From Stenotrophomonas sp. 57 (GTDB taxonomy: Bacteria; Pseudomonadota; Gammaproteobacteria; Xanthomonadales; Xanthomonadaceae), in the NCBI RefSeq assembly GCF_030291075.1, contig NZ_CP127407.1, forward strand, positions 1,920,001-1,984,000: 64,000 bases of DNA, written 5' to 3'. A program made the position numbers and the translations under genes. Positions 53,035-62,693 of the stretch are shown here, one piece after another (the stretch's first letter is position 1; each line of letters starts with the position of its first letter). Below the pieces are notes generated by a model. That model made no database searches and was not told the DNA's origin. It was given only the letters and a program-made list of their open reading frames with translations.

Positions 53035-54321
53035 ATGCAATTTGTTTCGACCCGCGGCCAGTCTCCGGCCGTTGGCCTCAGTGCGGCCATCGCCGCAGGA
53101 CTGGCGCCTGATGGTGGGCTGTATGTGCCCCAGGTGCTGCCGACGCCGCGTGAGCTGCAGGCGGGTGCGACGCTGGCCGATACCGCCACCGATCTGCTGG
53201 CACCGTTCTTTGCCGGCGATGCGCTGGCGTCCGCGCTGCCGTCAATCTGCCGTGAAGCCTTCGACTTCCCGGTGCCGCTGCGCCCGCTCGGCGATGGCGA
53301 CCACGTACTGGAGCTGTTCCATGGGCCGACGGCGGCGTTCAAGGATATCGGCGCGCGTTTTCTGGCCGGTACGTTGTCGCGGCTGCAGGCTGGCCAGGAT
53401 CGCGACCTGACGATCGTCGTCGCCACCTCCGGCGATACCGGTGCCGCGGTGGCGGCGGCGTTCCATCGCCAGCCCGGCGTGCGGGTGGTGGTGCTGTATC
53501 CGGATGGCCGCGTGTCACCGCGCCAGGCACACCAGCTCGGCTGCTTCGGAGACAACATCCAGGCGCTGCGCGTGGCCGGTGCGTTCGACGACTGCCAAGC
53601 GATGGTCAAGCAGGCGCTGGCCGACCGCGAACTGCAGGCGCAGGTGCCGCTGAGCTCGGCCAACAGCATCAGCCTGGGTCGCCTGCTGCCGCAGATGAGC
53701 TATTACGCGCATGCGGCACTGACCCATCATGCTGAAACCCGTCGGCGGCTCAACCTGGTGGTGCCGACCGGCAACCTTGGCAATGCCATGGCCGCGGTGC
53801 TGGCGCGCGCGTTGGGCGTGCCGATCGGGCAGATCGTGCTTGCGACCAATGCCAACGCGGTGCTGCCGGCGTACTTCAATGGCGGTGACTACCAGCCGCA
53901 GGCCAGCGTGGCCACCGTGGCCAATGCCATGGACGTGGGCGCGCCGAGCAACTTCGAGCGCCTGCGCTGGCTTTACCACGGCGATGACGCCGAGCTGCGT
54001 GCGGCGTTCCGTGCGTTCGCGGTGGACGACGTGACCATTCGTGCCACCATCGCCAGTGCGCATGCGAGCCGTGGTGAGCTGTTCTGCCCGCACACGGCGA
54101 CGGCGGTGAAGGTGCTGCAGGACCTGCGTGCGCGCGGCGCCAAGGGTGACTGGGCCGTGGTGGCCACTGCGCATCCGGCCAAGTTCGAAGCAGTGGTCGA
54201 GCCGTTGATCGGCGAAGCGGTGGCGGTGCCGCCGGCGCTGGATGCACTGTTGCAGCGGCCTGCGCACGCGGAACCGTTGGCCGCGGAGTATGCGGCGTTG
54301 CGCGAGGTGTTGTTGGGTTGA
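53035..54321 (+). CDS. thrC: Threonine synthase
   Basis: A 428-residue PLP enzyme. It has the N-terminal STRGQSPAVGLSAAIAAGLAPDGGLYVP (spread over the first 32 residues), the PLP lysine in HGPTAAFKDIGARF, the phosphate loop TSGDTGAA and VPTGNLGN. It converts O-phosphohomoserine to threonine. The start at 53035 is 29 bp after thrB; longer in-frame codons upstream lie inside thrB. It ends the thrLABC operon before a long inverted repeat. Confidence 0.95.
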   Translation: MQFVSTRGQSPAVGLSAAIAAGLAPDGGLYVPQVLPTPRELQAGATLADTATDLLAPFFAGDALASALPSICREAFDFPVPLRPLGDGDHVLELFHGPTAAFKDIGARFLAGTLSRLQAGQDRDLTIVVATSGDTGAAVAAAFHRQPGVRVVVLYPDGRVSPRQAHQLGCFGDNIQALRVAGAFDDCQAMVKQALADRELQAQVPLSSANSISLGRLLPQMSYYAHAALTHHAETRRRLNLVVPTGNLGNAMAAVLARALGVPIGQIVLATNANAVLPAYFNGGDYQPQASVATVANAMDVGAPSNFERLRWLYHGDDAELRAAFRAFAVDDVTIRATIASAHASRGELFCPHTATAVKVLQDLRARGAKGDWAVVATAHPAKFEAVVEPLIGEAVAVPPALDALLQRPAHAEPLAAEYAALREVLLG

Positions 54322-54331
54322 GCAGGAGCCA

Positions 54332-54391
54332 CCGGGCATGGCCCGGCGCTGCCGAAGGTCAGCGAGCGGGGCAGCGCCGGGCCATGCCCGG
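54332..54391. terminator. Perfect 22-bp inverted repeat between convergent thrC and fnr-type gene
   Basis: CCGGGCATGGCCCGGCGCTGCC at 54332-54353 (shown here in one piece of 22, of which the first 20 carry the palindromic core) is exactly complementary to 54370-54391, with a 16-nt loop. The sequence is related to the SMAG stem family but lacks the GTAG head. Its place between two converging genes suggests a shared transcript end. Confidence 0.55.
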
Positions 54392-54407
54392 CGAGCGCAG
54401 GCGGAGG

Positions 54408-55160
54408 TCAGGCCAGGCCTTCGCCCGCCAGTCCGCGCAGTCCGTCCTCGTCGAGGATCTCCACCACATTAAGGTGGGGCAGGGCGATCAGCCCCTGCTG
54501 GCGAAGCTTGGTGAAGGTGCGGCTGACCGTTTCCATGGTCAGGCCCAGGTGGTCGGCGATATCGCCACGGCCCATCGGCAGCGAGACGCGCAGGCCATCG
54601 CCGCCCAGCTTGGCCTCGCGCGCAGCCAGGCGCAGCAGGAAGTCGGCCAGTTTCTCGGCCGGCTGCAGGCGCGCCAGTGCCAGCGCGGCGTCCTGTGCAG
54701 CGTCCAGCTCCTGGCAGGCACGCTGCAGCAGCTTGCGCTCCAGATGCGGGAAGCGGCTGCGCAGCGCCTTCATCTGTGGCAGCGCGACGCGGCACACGCG
54801 GCTGTCGGCGATGGCCTCGATGTCGTAGCGGTGGTGGTCACTGCCGCTCAGCCCCAGGTAGTCGCCGGGCAGCACGAAGCCGTTGATCTGGCGGCGGCCG
54901 TCGGCCAGGGTGCGCACCAGGCGCAGTGCGCCGCCGGTCAATGTATAGACATGCTGGCGCTCTTCGCCGGTACGGGCCAGCGTGCTGCCCATCGACACCT
55001 GCTGCGAAACAGTGACCTGTTCCAGCGCCTGCACTTCATCGGGCGACAGCGCCGAGCACACCGCAAGGTGGCGAACCGAGCAGTGCAGGCAGTCCAGCGT
55101 GGTGCAGGACGGCGAGGCGGGATCGTTGGTGGCGGGCGGGGCGCCGGAAGGCCTTGACAT
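54408..55160 (-). CDS. FNR-type Crp/Fnr-family regulator with cysteine cluster
   Basis: A 250-residue regulator. The N-terminal cysteines are Cys19, Cys24, Cys27 and Cys35, and the central Cys123 is in [10 protein letters not shown], matching the four-cysteine [4Fe-4S] set of FNR. The cyclic-nucleotide-like beta roll has [28 protein letters not shown] and the helix-turn-helix has [23 protein letters not shown] with the MG instead of T at its start; the E-SR contact residues for TTGAT half-sites are present. It is probably an oxygen sensor for anaerobic gene control. Cys spacing C-x2-C-x7-C differs from E. coli FNR (x2, x5). It is divergent from hisS. Confidence 0.87.
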   Translation of the reverse strand: MSRPSGAPPATNDPASPSCTTLDCLHCSVRHLAVCSALSPDEVQALEQVTVSQQVSMGSTLARTGEERQHVYTLTGGALRLVRTLADGRRQINGFVLPGDYLGLSGSDHHRYDIEAIADSRVCRVALPQMKALRSRFPHLERKLLQRACQELDAAQDAALALARLQPAEKLADFLLRLAAREAKLGGDGLRVSLPMGRGDIADHLGLTMETVSRTFTKLRQQGLIALPHLNVVEILDEDGLRGLAGEGLA

Positions 55161-55286
55161 GTTGCGGGGGCGTATCGCGGGCGGGGAGGGCCTTATGATA
55201 CTTCAAGCGGCCGTTCGACCTTGCCGGAGGCGGGGGCGCTAGAATGTCGCCCCCTCCCACGTCCCGTTCCAGCAGGAGTTCCGCCC

Positions 55287-56684
55287 GTGATCAAGCCCCG
55301 TACCCCGCCCGGCACCCTTGAACTGCTGCCGCGCGAGCAGATTGCGTTCCAGCGCATGCTGGACGTCATCCGCCGCAACTACGAGCGCTTCGGGTTCCTG
55401 CCGGTGGAGACGCCGGTGTTCGAGCTGTCCGACGTGCTGCTGACCAAGTCCGGTGGCGAGACCGAGCGCCAGGTGTATTTCGTTCAGTCCACCGGTGCGC
55501 TGGCCAACGCCGCCGAATCGGGTGATCGTTCGCTGCCGGAAATGGCGCTGCGTTTCGACCTGACCGTGCCGCTGGCCCGCTACGTGGCCGAGCACGAACA
55601 CGAGCTGACCTTCCCGTTCCGCCGCTACCAGATGCAGCGCGTGTACCGTGGCGAACGTGCCCAGCGCGGTCGTTTCCGCGAGTTCTACCAGTGCGACATC
55701 GATGTGATCGGCAAGGACAGCCTGAGCGTGCGCTACGACGCCGAAGTGCTGGCGGTCATCCATGCGGTGTTCTCGGAACTGCGCATCGGCGATTTCAGCA
55801 TCCAGTTGAACAACCGCAAGCTGATGCGCGGCTTCTTCGAAAGCCTGGGCGTGGCCGAGGGCGAGCGCCAGCTGGCCGTGCTGCGTGAAGTGGACAAGCT
55901 GGACAAGCGCGGCGCCGATTACGTGCGCGACACGCTGGTGGGCGACGGCTTCGGGATTCCGGCCGAACAGGTCGAGAAGATCCTGGCGTTCGTGGCCGTG
56001 CGTTCGCAGGGCCATGCCGATGCGCTGGCCCAGCTGGCGGCGCTGGAAGCCAATGCTGCATCGTCGGACACCCTGCGCGCCGGCGTGGCCGAACTGCGCG
56101 AAGTGCTGCAGTTGGTACAGGCGCTGGGCGTGCCGGAAAGCGCGTACTGCCTGAACTTCTCCATCGCCCGCGGCCTGGATTACTACACCGGTACCGTGTA
56201 CGAGACCACGCTGACCGACCATCCGCAGATCGGCTCGATCTGCTCGGGCGGCCGCTATGAAGACCTGGCCAGCCACTACAGCAAGTCCAAGTTGCCGGGC
56301 GTGGGCATCTCCATCGGCCTGTCGCGCTTGTTCTGGCAGCTGCGCGAGGCCGGCCTCATCGACGGGATCGAAGCCAGCAGCGTGCAGGCGCTGGTGGCGC
56401 TGATGGACGAGCAGGGCATGCCGCAGTCGCTGGACATTGCCCGCCGCCTGCGCGCCGGTGGCATCAACACCGAAGTGCAGATGGAGCCGAAGAAGATCGG
56501 CAAGCAGTTCCAGTACGCGGCAAAGGCGGGTATCCGCTTCGTGGTGCTGGCGGGTGAGGATGAGCTGGCGCGTGGCGTGGTGGCGGTGAAGGACCTGCTG
56601 CGCGAGCAGCAGTTCGAAGTCTCCCGCGACGAGCTGGCCAGCACCCTGCAGGTGGAGCTGGAGCAGTCCAAGGCGATGGCGTGA
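55287..56684 (+). CDS. hisS: Histidyl-tRNA synthetase
   Basis: A 465-residue class II synthetase. Motif 1 region is at [12 protein letters not shown], motif 2 at [24 protein letters not shown] and motif 3 at [13 protein letters not shown]. The histidine signatures are [13 protein letters not shown] and [12 protein letters not shown]. The start is GTG at 55287 with AGGAG 9 nt upstream; earlier in-frame codons cross the promoter area of the divergent regulator. The C-terminal anticodon domain is complete. It charges tRNA-His and lies about 1 kb before the his operon. Confidence 0.95.
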   Translation: MIKPRTPPGTLELLPREQIAFQRMLDVIRRNYERFGFLPVETPVFELSDVLLTKSGGETERQVYFVQSTGALANAAESGDRSLPEMALRFDLTVPLARYVAEHEHELTFPFRRYQMQRVYRGERAQRGRFREFYQCDIDVIGKDSLSVRYDAEVLAVIHAVFSELRIGDFSIQLNNRKLMRGFFESLGVAEGERQLAVLREVDKLDKRGADYVRDTLVGDGFGIPAEQVEKILAFVAVRSQGHADALAQLAALEANAASSDTLRAGVAELREVLQLVQALGVPESAYCLNFSIARGLDYYTGTVYETTLTDHPQIGSICSGGRYEDLASHYSKSKLPGVGISIGLSRLFWQLREAGLIDGIEASSVQALVALMDEQGMPQSLDIARRLRAGGINTEVQMEPKKIGKQFQYAAKAGIRFVVLAGEDELARGVVAVKDLLREQQFEVSRDELASTLQVELEQSKAMA

Positions 56685-56977
56685 TGCGGGCCGCGGCAGG
56701 AGGGCTGATCGCCCTCCTGCTGGCGGGCTGCCAGAGCGACCCGGCGCTGCACAGTGCACGGATGGGGCCGGCACACTACCGGCTGCAGGTCGATCGCTGC
56801 CACGTGATCGACCGCGCGCAGCTGGAGGATGACCTGCGAGCCCTGGCCGCTCGGACGTGCGCGGCGGGCGAGGGTGTGTTGGAGAACATCCAGCCGCTGC
56901 CGAGCCGGCAGGGCAGCCTGTTCGGCGAATGCCTGCGGCGTGGGGCGCTGCAGGGCGAGGTGCGCTGCCTGCCTTGA
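56684..56977 (+). CDS. Small putative lipoprotein
   Basis: A 97-residue protein whose start overlaps the hisS stop by 1 nt (TGATG). The N-terminus [19 protein letters not shown] is a classic lipoprotein signal with lipobox LAGC, and Asp after +2 is absent, so an outer-membrane destination is likely. The mature part has four cysteines besides the lipid-bearing one (DRCHV, ARTCA, GECLR, VRCLP). The family was not recognised and there is no link to hisS function. Confidence 0.65.
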   Translation: MRAAAGGLIALLLAGCQSDPALHSARMGPAHYRLQVDRCHVIDRAQLEDDLRALAARTCAAGEGVLENIQPLPSRQGSLFGECLRRGALQGEVRCLP

Positions 56978-57002
56978 GTCGGCCCAGGTTGTTGATTTGA
57001 AA

Positions 57003-57034
57003 GCAGAACGCCCGCCCTTTGGTGGGCGTTCTGC
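57003..57034 (+). terminator. Hairpin terminator after hisS and the lipoprotein gene
   Basis: GCAGAACGCCC pairs with GGGCGTTCTGC around a short GC-containing loop, followed by G and TTT. It lies 25 bp after the lipoprotein stop. The short T-run makes it a moderate intrinsic terminator. Confidence 0.65.
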
Positions 57035-57051
57035 GTTTCCGGACGAAGCCC

Positions 57052-57074
57052 AGTCGAGCATGGCTCGACTCTAC
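57052..57074. repeat. Single SMAG-type palindrome
   Basis: AGTCGAGCATGGCTCGACT followed by CTAC: a perfect stem around ATGG with the GTAG head on the minus strand. It lies between the terminator and the long-stem element. Confidence 0.75.
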
Positions 57075-57133
57075 AAAAGCTGTTCTCGATCACTTTCCCA
57101 GCGAGATCCAGCAGATCGCGGAAAACTGTCGAA

Positions 57134-57234
57134 GGCGGGGTGGGTCCGGTTGAGGGGGCGTGAGCCGCATGGATGCGGCGACCGAGCTTACATGGACGTA
57201 CTTGCAGCGCCCCCTCAACCGGATCCATCCCGCC
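57134..57234 (+). ncRNA. Structured element with a 27-bp outer stem and internal hairpins
   Basis: Bases 57134-57160 pair with 57208-57234 over 27 positions. In plus-strand RNA all are Watson-Crick except two G-U wobbles; in minus-strand RNA those would be C-A mismatches, so the plus strand is probably the functional one. The 47-nt loop contains a GCCGCATGGATGCGGC hairpin (57165-57180) and a smaller TAC-ATGGAC-GTA one. It lies 135 bp before the his regulator gene. The remaining gap (57235-57318) shows nothing else. Confidence 0.5.
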
Positions 57235-57318
57235 AACCCTCAGCAACCAGCTTTGGCCTTTGCTCCAGCTTCTGCGGGTGCAGGGCGGCAGCCGTGCCGC
57301 CCTCCCACCCCCTCAGAT

Positions 57319-57366
57319 TTGACGCACTGCGCAAGAATGCGCTAATGTACTAACGCGCTATTACAT
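57319..57366 (+). promoter_or_regulatory. Promoter and overlapping palindromic operator of the his-operon regulator
   Basis: -35 TTGACG at 57319-57324, 18-nt spacer, -10 TAATGT at 57343-57348. A 22-bp imperfect palindrome at 57345-57366 (ATGTACTAACGCGC then TATTACAT) covers the -10 and the expected transcription start, and ends 2 bp before the ATG at 57369. This is the expected layout for autorepression, and the transcript would have only about a 10-15 nt leader. Confidence 0.6.
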
Positions 57367-57368
57367 TG

Positions 57369-57695
57369 ATGCAAGAAATCCGCCCCGTGAAAGCCCGCCC
57401 CGACATTGCCGCCAAAGATCCGAAGGCCGACCTGGAAGCCCTGGCCCGGGCCTTTGCCGCCCTGCGCGAGCCTGAGCAGGTGGAAGCGTTCCTTCGCGAT
57501 CTGTGTACCCCCGCCGAACTGGAAGCCATGGCCGACCGCTGGAAGGTGGTGCCGCTGCTGCAGCAGGGCGTGCCGTATCGCGAGATCCACGAGCGCACCG
57601 GGGTCAGCGTGACCACCACCGGACGGGTGGCACGCACGCTTGAGCATGGCCATCGAGGCTATGCCGCTGCCATCGACCGCCTTGCTTCGCGCTGA
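57369..57695 (+). CDS. TrpR-family (YerC/YecD-type) regulator at the head of the his operon
   Basis: A 108-residue helical regulator. The TrpR/YerC family core is [27 protein letters not shown] (split across residues 33-59), followed by the helix-turn-helix [29 protein letters not shown]. It is not the tryptophan repressor by context: it precedes hisG by 34 bp and the complete his operon follows. A role as histidine-responsive repressor of its own operon is inferred from that and from the operator over its promoter. An in-frame TTG lies one codon upstream. Confidence 0.82.
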   Translation: MQEIRPVKARPDIAAKDPKADLEALARAFAALREPEQVEAFLRDLCTPAELEAMADRWKVVPLLQQGVPYREIHERTGVSVTTTGRVARTLEHGHRGYAAAIDRLASR

Positions 57696-57729
57696 TCCGC
57701 GCCCCGTTCCGAACTTCGAGACCTCCCCC

Positions 57730-58641
57730 ATGAGTGCAACCCAGGCAGCGCCGGCACGCGACCGGCTGCGAATCGCCATCCAGAAGAGCGGCCGGCTGGC
57801 CGAGCCCGCCCGCAACCTGCTCAGTGCCTGTGGCCTGAGCTGGCGCGAGAGCCGCGACAAGCTGTTCTGCTACGGCGAATCGCTGCCGGTGGACCTGCTG
57901 CTGGTGCGCGACGACGACATTCCTGGCCTGATCGCCGACGGCGTCTGCGACCTCGGCATCGTCGGCCGCAACGAGCTGGACGAGCAGGCCGCCGCACGCC
58001 GCCAGATCGGCCTGCCAGACGCCTACCAGGCCCTGCGCGGGCTGGGCTTCGGCCAGTGCCGGCTGATGCTGGCCGTGCCCGAAGAATGGCAGTGGGAAGG
58101 CCCGGCGCAGCTGGCCGGCACCCGCATCGCCACCAGCTACCCGGCCATCCTCAAGCAGTGGCTGGCCGAGCAGGGCGTGGACGCGCAGGTGGTTGAACTC
58201 TCCGGCTCGGTGGAAATCGCCCCGCGCCTGGGCACCGCCGAACTGATCTGCGACCTGGTGTCCAGCGGCGCCACCCTGCGCGCCAACCAGCTCACCCCGG
58301 TGCACAACCTGCTGGACAGCGAAGCCGTGCTGGCCGGTGCAGTACGCGTGCCGGACGATGCCCGCGCCGGGCTGCGCAGCATGCTGCTGCGGCGCCTGGA
58401 CGGCGTGGTGCAGAGGCAGGATCGCAAGCTGCTGATGTTCCGCGCCAGCGAGGACCGCGTGGACGCGCTGGCGCAGCTGCTGGCCGATGCCGAACCGCTG
58501 GTGCGTTTGCCTGCAGATGGCGGTGCGCTGCGCCTGCAGACCATGTGCCCCGGCCCGTTGAGCTGGCAGCGCATGGAAGAACTGGAGCGCGCTGGCGCGC
58601 AGGGCCTGATGGTGTTGAGCGTGGAGCGGTCGCTGGCATGA
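57730..58641 (+). CDS. hisG: ATP phosphoribosyltransferase, long form
   Basis: A 303-residue enzyme for the first and committed step of histidine synthesis. It begins [23 protein letters not shown] after a short extension. It has the [12 protein letters not shown] segment, the PRPP-binding [25 protein letters not shown] (spanning about 155-179) and the C-terminal ACT-like regulatory domain ending [10 protein letters not shown] that gives histidine feedback. The long form does not need HisZ. The start at 57730 gives the normal N-terminus. It overlaps hisD by 4 nt. Confidence 0.95.
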   Translation: MSATQAAPARDRLRIAIQKSGRLAEPARNLLSACGLSWRESRDKLFCYGESLPVDLLLVRDDDIPGLIADGVCDLGIVGRNELDEQAAARRQIGLPDAYQALRGLGFGQCRLMLAVPEEWQWEGPAQLAGTRIATSYPAILKQWLAEQGVDAQVVELSGSVEIAPRLGTAELICDLVSSGATLRANQLTPVHNLLDSEAVLAGAVRVPDDARAGLRSMLLRRLDGVVQRQDRKLLMFRASEDRVDALAQLLADAEPLVRLPADGGALRLQTMCPGPLSWQRMEELERAGAQGLMVLSVERSLA

Positions 58642-59933
58642 ATCGTCTGATCTGGTCGCAACTTGACGAGCCCGCACGTGGCGCGGCACTGACCCGCCCA
58701 GTGCAGACCGTGGCGCAACAGACCCGCGACGCGGTGGCGGCGCTGATCGCGCAGGTGCGGGCGCAGGGCGACGACGCGCTGCGTGAGATCACCGCACGTT
58801 TCGACGGTGTCGAGCTGGTCGCCTTTGAAGTGTCCGAAACCGAGTTCGCGGCCGCCGAAGCGGCGGTGCCGGCCGAACTGCGCCAGGCGATGGTCGAAGC
58901 TGCCGAGCGCATCACGCGCTTCCATGAGGCCGGCATGGGCAAGGGCTATGCGGTGGAGACTGCGCCCGGCGTGGTCTGCGAGCGCATGCTGCGGCCGATC
59001 GGCCGGGTCGGCCTGTACGTGCCAGCGGGCAGCGCGCCGCTGCCGTCCACTGCGTTGATGCTGGGCGTGCCGGCACAGCTGGCGGGTTGCCCGCAGGTGG
59101 TCCTGTGCACGCCGCCGCGCGCCGACGGCACGGCAGATCCTGCGGTACTGGTGGCCGCGCGGCTGACCGGCGTGCAGCGCGTGTTCAAGCTCGGCGGCGC
59201 GCAGGCGATTGCCGCGATGGCCTATGGCACCGACAGCATTCCCGCCTGCGACAAGCTGTTCGGGCCCGGCAACAGCTTCGTCACCGAAGCCAAGCAGCAG
59301 GTCGCACAGGATGGCGCCGCCGCCATCGACATGCCGGCAGGTCCGTCGGAAGTGCTGGTGATCGCCGATGCCGGTGCCAATCCGGCGTTCGTGGCGGCCG
59401 ATCTTCTGTCGCAGGCCGAGCACGGCCCGGATTCGCAGGTGCTGCTGCTGACCGACGATGCGGCGATGCTGGCGGCGGTCGAGGCCGAAGTGGAGCGCCA
59501 GGTGGCCGTGCTGCCGCGCCAGCAGATCGCACGCCAGGCGCTGTCGGCCTCGCGCCTGATCCAGGTCGATTCGCTGGACGAAGCCTTCGCGATCAGCAAC
59601 CGCTATGCGCCCGAGCACCTGATCCTGGCCCTGCGCGACCCGCGCGCATGGCTGGACAAGGTGCAGGCGGCCGGCTCGGTGTTCCTGGGGGATTACACCC
59701 CCGAAGCACTGGGCGACTACTGCAGCGGCACCAACCATGTGCTGCCGACCGCCGGTGCCGCGCGTGCCTACAGCGGCGTCAGCGTTGCCAGCTTCCAGAA
59801 CCTGATCAGCGTGCAGAGCGCCAGCGCCGCCGGCCTGGCCGCGATCGGCGCCTGCGCGCGCGTCATCGCCAGTGCCGAGGGCCTCGACGCGCACGAACGT
59901 GCGGTCGCCCTGCGCATGGAGGCTGCCGCATGA
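58638..59933 (+). CDS. hisD: Histidinol dehydrogenase
   Basis: A 431-residue NAD-dependent enzyme oxidising histidinol to histidine in two steps. It has the [20 protein letters not shown] region (N-terminal substrate site), [42 protein letters not shown] (zinc/catalytic Glu-His) and APEHLILAL. Length is normal. The start ATG lies in the hisG stop (ATGA), and the stop overlaps hisC in the same way, so the operon is translationally coupled. Confidence 0.96.
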   Translation: MNRLIWSQLDEPARGAALTRPVQTVAQQTRDAVAALIAQVRAQGDDALREITARFDGVELVAFEVSETEFAAAEAAVPAELRQAMVEAAERITRFHEAGMGKGYAVETAPGVVCERMLRPIGRVGLYVPAGSAPLPSTALMLGVPAQLAGCPQVVLCTPPRADGTADPAVLVAARLTGVQRVFKLGGAQAIAAMAYGTDSIPACDKLFGPGNSFVTEAKQQVAQDGAAAIDMPAGPSEVLVIADAGANPAFVAADLLSQAEHGPDSQVLLLTDDAAMLAAVEAEVERQVAVLPRQQIARQALSASRLIQVDSLDEAFAISNRYAPEHLILALRDPRAWLDKVQAAGSVFLGDYTPEALGDYCSGTNHVLPTAGAARAYSGVSVASFQNLISVQSASAAGLAAIGACARVIASAEGLDAHERAVALRMEAAA

Positions 59934-61024
59934 GCACCGCCATTGATGACGTGCTGGCACTGGTGCGCCCGGACCTGCAGGCCTTTGCCGGCTACACCTC
60001 GGCGCGCAGTGCGGCGGTGCAGGGCGAGGTCTGGTTGAACGCCAATGAGTCGGCCTGGGCCAATCCCGCTGATGGTGCAGGCAGCAGCCGGCGCTATCCC
60101 GAACCACAGCCCTTGGCGCTGCGCGAAGGCCTGGCCGCACTGTATGGCGTGCAGCCGCAGCAGCTGCTGATCGGGCGCGGTAGTGACGAGGCCATCGATC
60201 TGCTGGTGCGCGCGCTGTGCGTGCCGGGCCGCGATGGCGTGCTGGTCACGCCGCCGGTGTTCGGCATGTACGCCGTCTGCGCACGCCTGCAAGGCGCCAC
60301 ACTGATTGAAGTGCCGCTCGTGGACAGCGAGGATGGCCTGCGTGCTGATCTGGATGCGGTGATCGACACCGCCACCGCGCGCAATGCCAAGCTGGTGTTC
60401 CTGTGTGCACCGTCGAACCCGGCCGGCAGCGATATCAGCCTGGACGAGGTAGAGCGCGTGGTGGTGGCGTTGCGCGGGCAGGCACTGGTGGTGGTGGACG
60501 AGGCCTACGTCGAGTACGCGCAGCGTCCGTCGGCAACCACGCTGCTGGCTGCGCACGCCAACCTTGCGGTACTGCGCACGCTGTCGAAGGCGCACGCGCT
60601 TGCCGCCTCGCGCATCGGTACCCTGATCGCAGCTCCGGAACTGATTGCCGTGCTGCGCCGCTGCCAGGCGCCGTACCCGGTGCCGACGCCCTGTGCGGAA
60701 CTGGCGGTGCAGGCGCTGCAACCGGCCACACTGGCACGCACCGCTGAGCGCGTGGCGACGGTCATCGCCGAGCGCGAGCGGCTGCGCGTAGCGTTGCCCA
60801 GCCTGCCCGGCGTGCGCCGCGTGTATGCCTCGTCCGGCAACTACCTGCTGGTTCGCTTCAGCGATGCGCAGGCCGCATTCGATGCACTGCTGGCGGCTGG
60901 CGTGGTGGTGCGTGACCAGCGCGCCGCGCCGCAGCTGGGCGATGCCCTGCGCATCAGCATCGGCAGCCCCGAAGAAAACGACCGCGTGCTTGCGGCCCTG
61001 TCGGCGCGGAGGGCCGCAGCATGA
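59930..61024 (+). CDS. hisC: Histidinol-phosphate aminotransferase
   Basis: A 364-residue PLP aminotransferase of fold type I. It has the LNANESAW motif, [20 protein letters not shown] (the family NPNNPTG variant), [11 protein letters not shown], and the PLP lysine in [13 protein letters not shown]. It converts imidazole-acetol phosphate to histidinol phosphate. It overlaps hisD and hisB by 4 nt each. The Ser-Lys-Ala with His after it replaces the more usual SKAFGLAG, a mild deviation within HisC diversity. Confidence 0.94.
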   Translation: MSTAIDDVLALVRPDLQAFAGYTSARSAAVQGEVWLNANESAWANPADGAGSSRRYPEPQPLALREGLAALYGVQPQQLLIGRGSDEAIDLLVRALCVPGRDGVLVTPPVFGMYAVCARLQGATLIEVPLVDSEDGLRADLDAVIDTATARNAKLVFLCAPSNPAGSDISLDEVERVVVALRGQALVVVDEAYVEYAQRPSATTLLAAHANLAVLRTLSKAHALAASRIGTLIAAPELIAVLRRCQAPYPVPTPCAELAVQALQPATLARTAERVATVIAERERLRVALPSLPGVRRVYASSGNYLLVRFSDAQAAFDALLAAGVVVRDQRAAPQLGDALRISIGSPEENDRVLAALSARRAAA

Positions 61025-62094
61025 CCCCGATCCTGTTCATCGATCGCGACGGCACCCTCATCGAGGAGCCGGCCGATTTCCAGATCGACGCCTACGAAAA
61101 GCTGCGCTTCGTGCCGCAGGTGATCCCGGCCCTGCTGAAGCTGCGCGATGCCGGCTACCAGTTCGTGATCGTCACCAACCAGGATGGCCTGGGCAGCGAA
61201 AGCTACCCGCGCGCCAGCTTCGATGGCCCCAACGACCTGATGCTGCAGATCTTCGAAAGCCAGGGCATCCGCTTCCGTGACGTGCTGATCGACTGCAGTT
61301 GGCCGCAGGACAATGCACCCACGCGCAAGCCGGGCATCGGGCTGATGACAGCCTACCTGCAGGACCGCAGCATCGACTGGGCGCGCTCCGGCATGGTCGG
61401 CGATCGCCTCACCGACCTGCAGTTCGCCGATAACCTCAACATCCGGGGTTTCCAGCTGCGCACCGAACAGTTCGGCGGCGAGTGGGATTGGGCCGGTATC
61501 GCCCATGCCCTGGCCGATGCACCGCGTACTGCCGTGGTCCAGCGCAACACCAAGGAGACGAAGATCCACGTCGAACTGGACCTGGACCGTGCCGGCGATG
61601 CCAACATCCACACCGGCCTGCCGTTCTTCGACCATATGCTGGAGCAGATCGGCAAGCACGGCGGCTTCGCCCTGGACATCCGGGCCGAGGGCGACCTGCA
61701 TATCGACGAGCACCACACCATCGAGGACACCGGGCTGGCCCTGGGCCAGGCCCTGCGCGAAGCGCTGGGTGACAAGCGCGGCATCGGCCGCTATGGCTTC
61801 ACCCTGCCGATGGACGAGTCCCTGGCCAGCGCTGCGCTGGATTTCAGCGGCCGGCCGTATTTCGTGTTCGAAGGCGAGTTCAAGCGCGAGCGGGTGGGCG
61901 ACATGCCGACCGAGCTGGTGCCGCACTTCTTCCGTTCGCTGTGCGATGCCAGCGGGTTGAACCTCAACCTGCAGGTACGCGGTGACAACGACCATCACAA
62001 GGTGGAGGCCTGCTTCAAGGCGTTGGCGCGCGCGCTGCGGCCGGCGTTGGCCCGGCAGGGCACGGCGTTGCCGACCACCAAGGGGGCGCTGTGA
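61021..62094 (+). CDS. hisB: Bifunctional histidinol-phosphatase / imidazoleglycerol-phosphate dehydratase
   Basis: A 357-residue fusion typical of gammaproteobacteria. Residues 1-165 are a HAD phosphatase with [10 protein letters not shown] (nucleophile Asp), VTNQDGLG and [15 protein letters not shown]. Residues 170-357 are the dehydratase, with [19 protein letters not shown], the metal-binding [14 protein letters not shown] and DNDHHKVEA. It catalyses steps six and eight. It starts with ATG inside the hisC stop and overlaps hisH by 4 nt. Confidence 0.96.
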   Translation: MTPILFIDRDGTLIEEPADFQIDAYEKLRFVPQVIPALLKLRDAGYQFVIVTNQDGLGSESYPRASFDGPNDLMLQIFESQGIRFRDVLIDCSWPQDNAPTRKPGIGLMTAYLQDRSIDWARSGMVGDRLTDLQFADNLNIRGFQLRTEQFGGEWDWAGIAHALADAPRTAVVQRNTKETKIHVELDLDRAGDANIHTGLPFFDHMLEQIGKHGGFALDIRAEGDLHIDEHHTIEDTGLALGQALREALGDKRGIGRYGFTLPMDESLASAALDFSGRPYFVFEGEFKRERVGDMPTELVPHFFRSLCDASGLNLNLQVRGDNDHHKVEACFKALARALRPALARQGTALPTTKGAL

Positions 62095-62693
62095 GTGACG
62101 TTGCGCTGATCGACGCGGGCGGTGCCAATCTTGGTTCGGTGCGCTATGCGCTTGAACGCCTCGGCGCCAGCGTTCGGCTGGTGCGCGATGCCGATGGGCT
62201 GGTTGGCGCGCAGCGGGTGATCCTGCCCGGCGTCGGCGCGGCGGGTCCCGGTATGCAGCGTCTGCACGCGCAGGGCCTGGTCGAGCCGTTGCAACGGCTG
62301 GAAGTGCCGCTGATGGGGATCTGCCTCGGCATGCAGCTGCTGTTCGAACGCTCCGAGGAAGCGGGCGTGGAGACACTGGGGCTGATTCCCGGCGTGGTGC
62401 GCAAGCTGGTGCCGGCCTGCGGCATCCGCGTGCCGCACATGGGCTGGAACCGGCTGTTGCCGCTGCGCGAATCGCGGCTGCTGCGCGGCGTACCGGAGCG
62501 CGCCAGCGCCTATTTCGTGCACAGCTATGCGGCGCCGCTCAATACCCACACCGTCGCAGCCTGCGATCACGGCGGCCTGTTCAGTGCCGTGGTGGAGCAG
62601 GGGCGCTACTACGGCGCACAGTTCCACCCCGAGCGCTCCGGCGAGACCGGCTCGCTGATGCTTCGCAATTTCCTCGAGGGCACCGCTGCATGA
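62091..62693 (+). CDS. hisH: Imidazole glycerol phosphate synthase, glutaminase subunit
   Basis: A 200-residue class I glutamine amidotransferase. It has [12 protein letters not shown] (oxyanion region), the nucleophile Cys in [12 protein letters not shown], and the His-Glu pair in [12 protein letters not shown]. It supplies ammonia to HisF through the barrel. It starts with GTG at 62091 in the hisB stop (GTGA). Placing hisH before hisA and hisF follows the standard order. Confidence 0.95.
   Translation: MSDVALIDAGGANLGSVRYALERLGASVRLVRDADGLVGAQRVILPGVGAAGPGMQRLHAQGLVEPLQRLEVPLMGICLGMQLLFERSEEAGVETLGLIPGVVRKLVPACGIRVPHMGWNRLLPLRESRLLRGVPERASAYFVHSYAAPLNTHTVAACDHGGLFSAVVEQGRYYGAQFHPERSGETGSLMLRNFLEGTAA

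Noticed and set aside
55161..55286. Possible FNR box (TTGAA-N4-ATAAG-like) between the FNR-type gene and hisS
   Set aside because: Only one half-site is close to TTGAT and the other does not match ATCAA, so I do not count it as an operator.
57160..57345. A 61-codon plus-strand frame (MSRMDAATELTWTYLQ...)
   Set aside because: It is a translation of the long-stem RNA-like element; it has no ribosome site and ends over the promoter of the his regulator.
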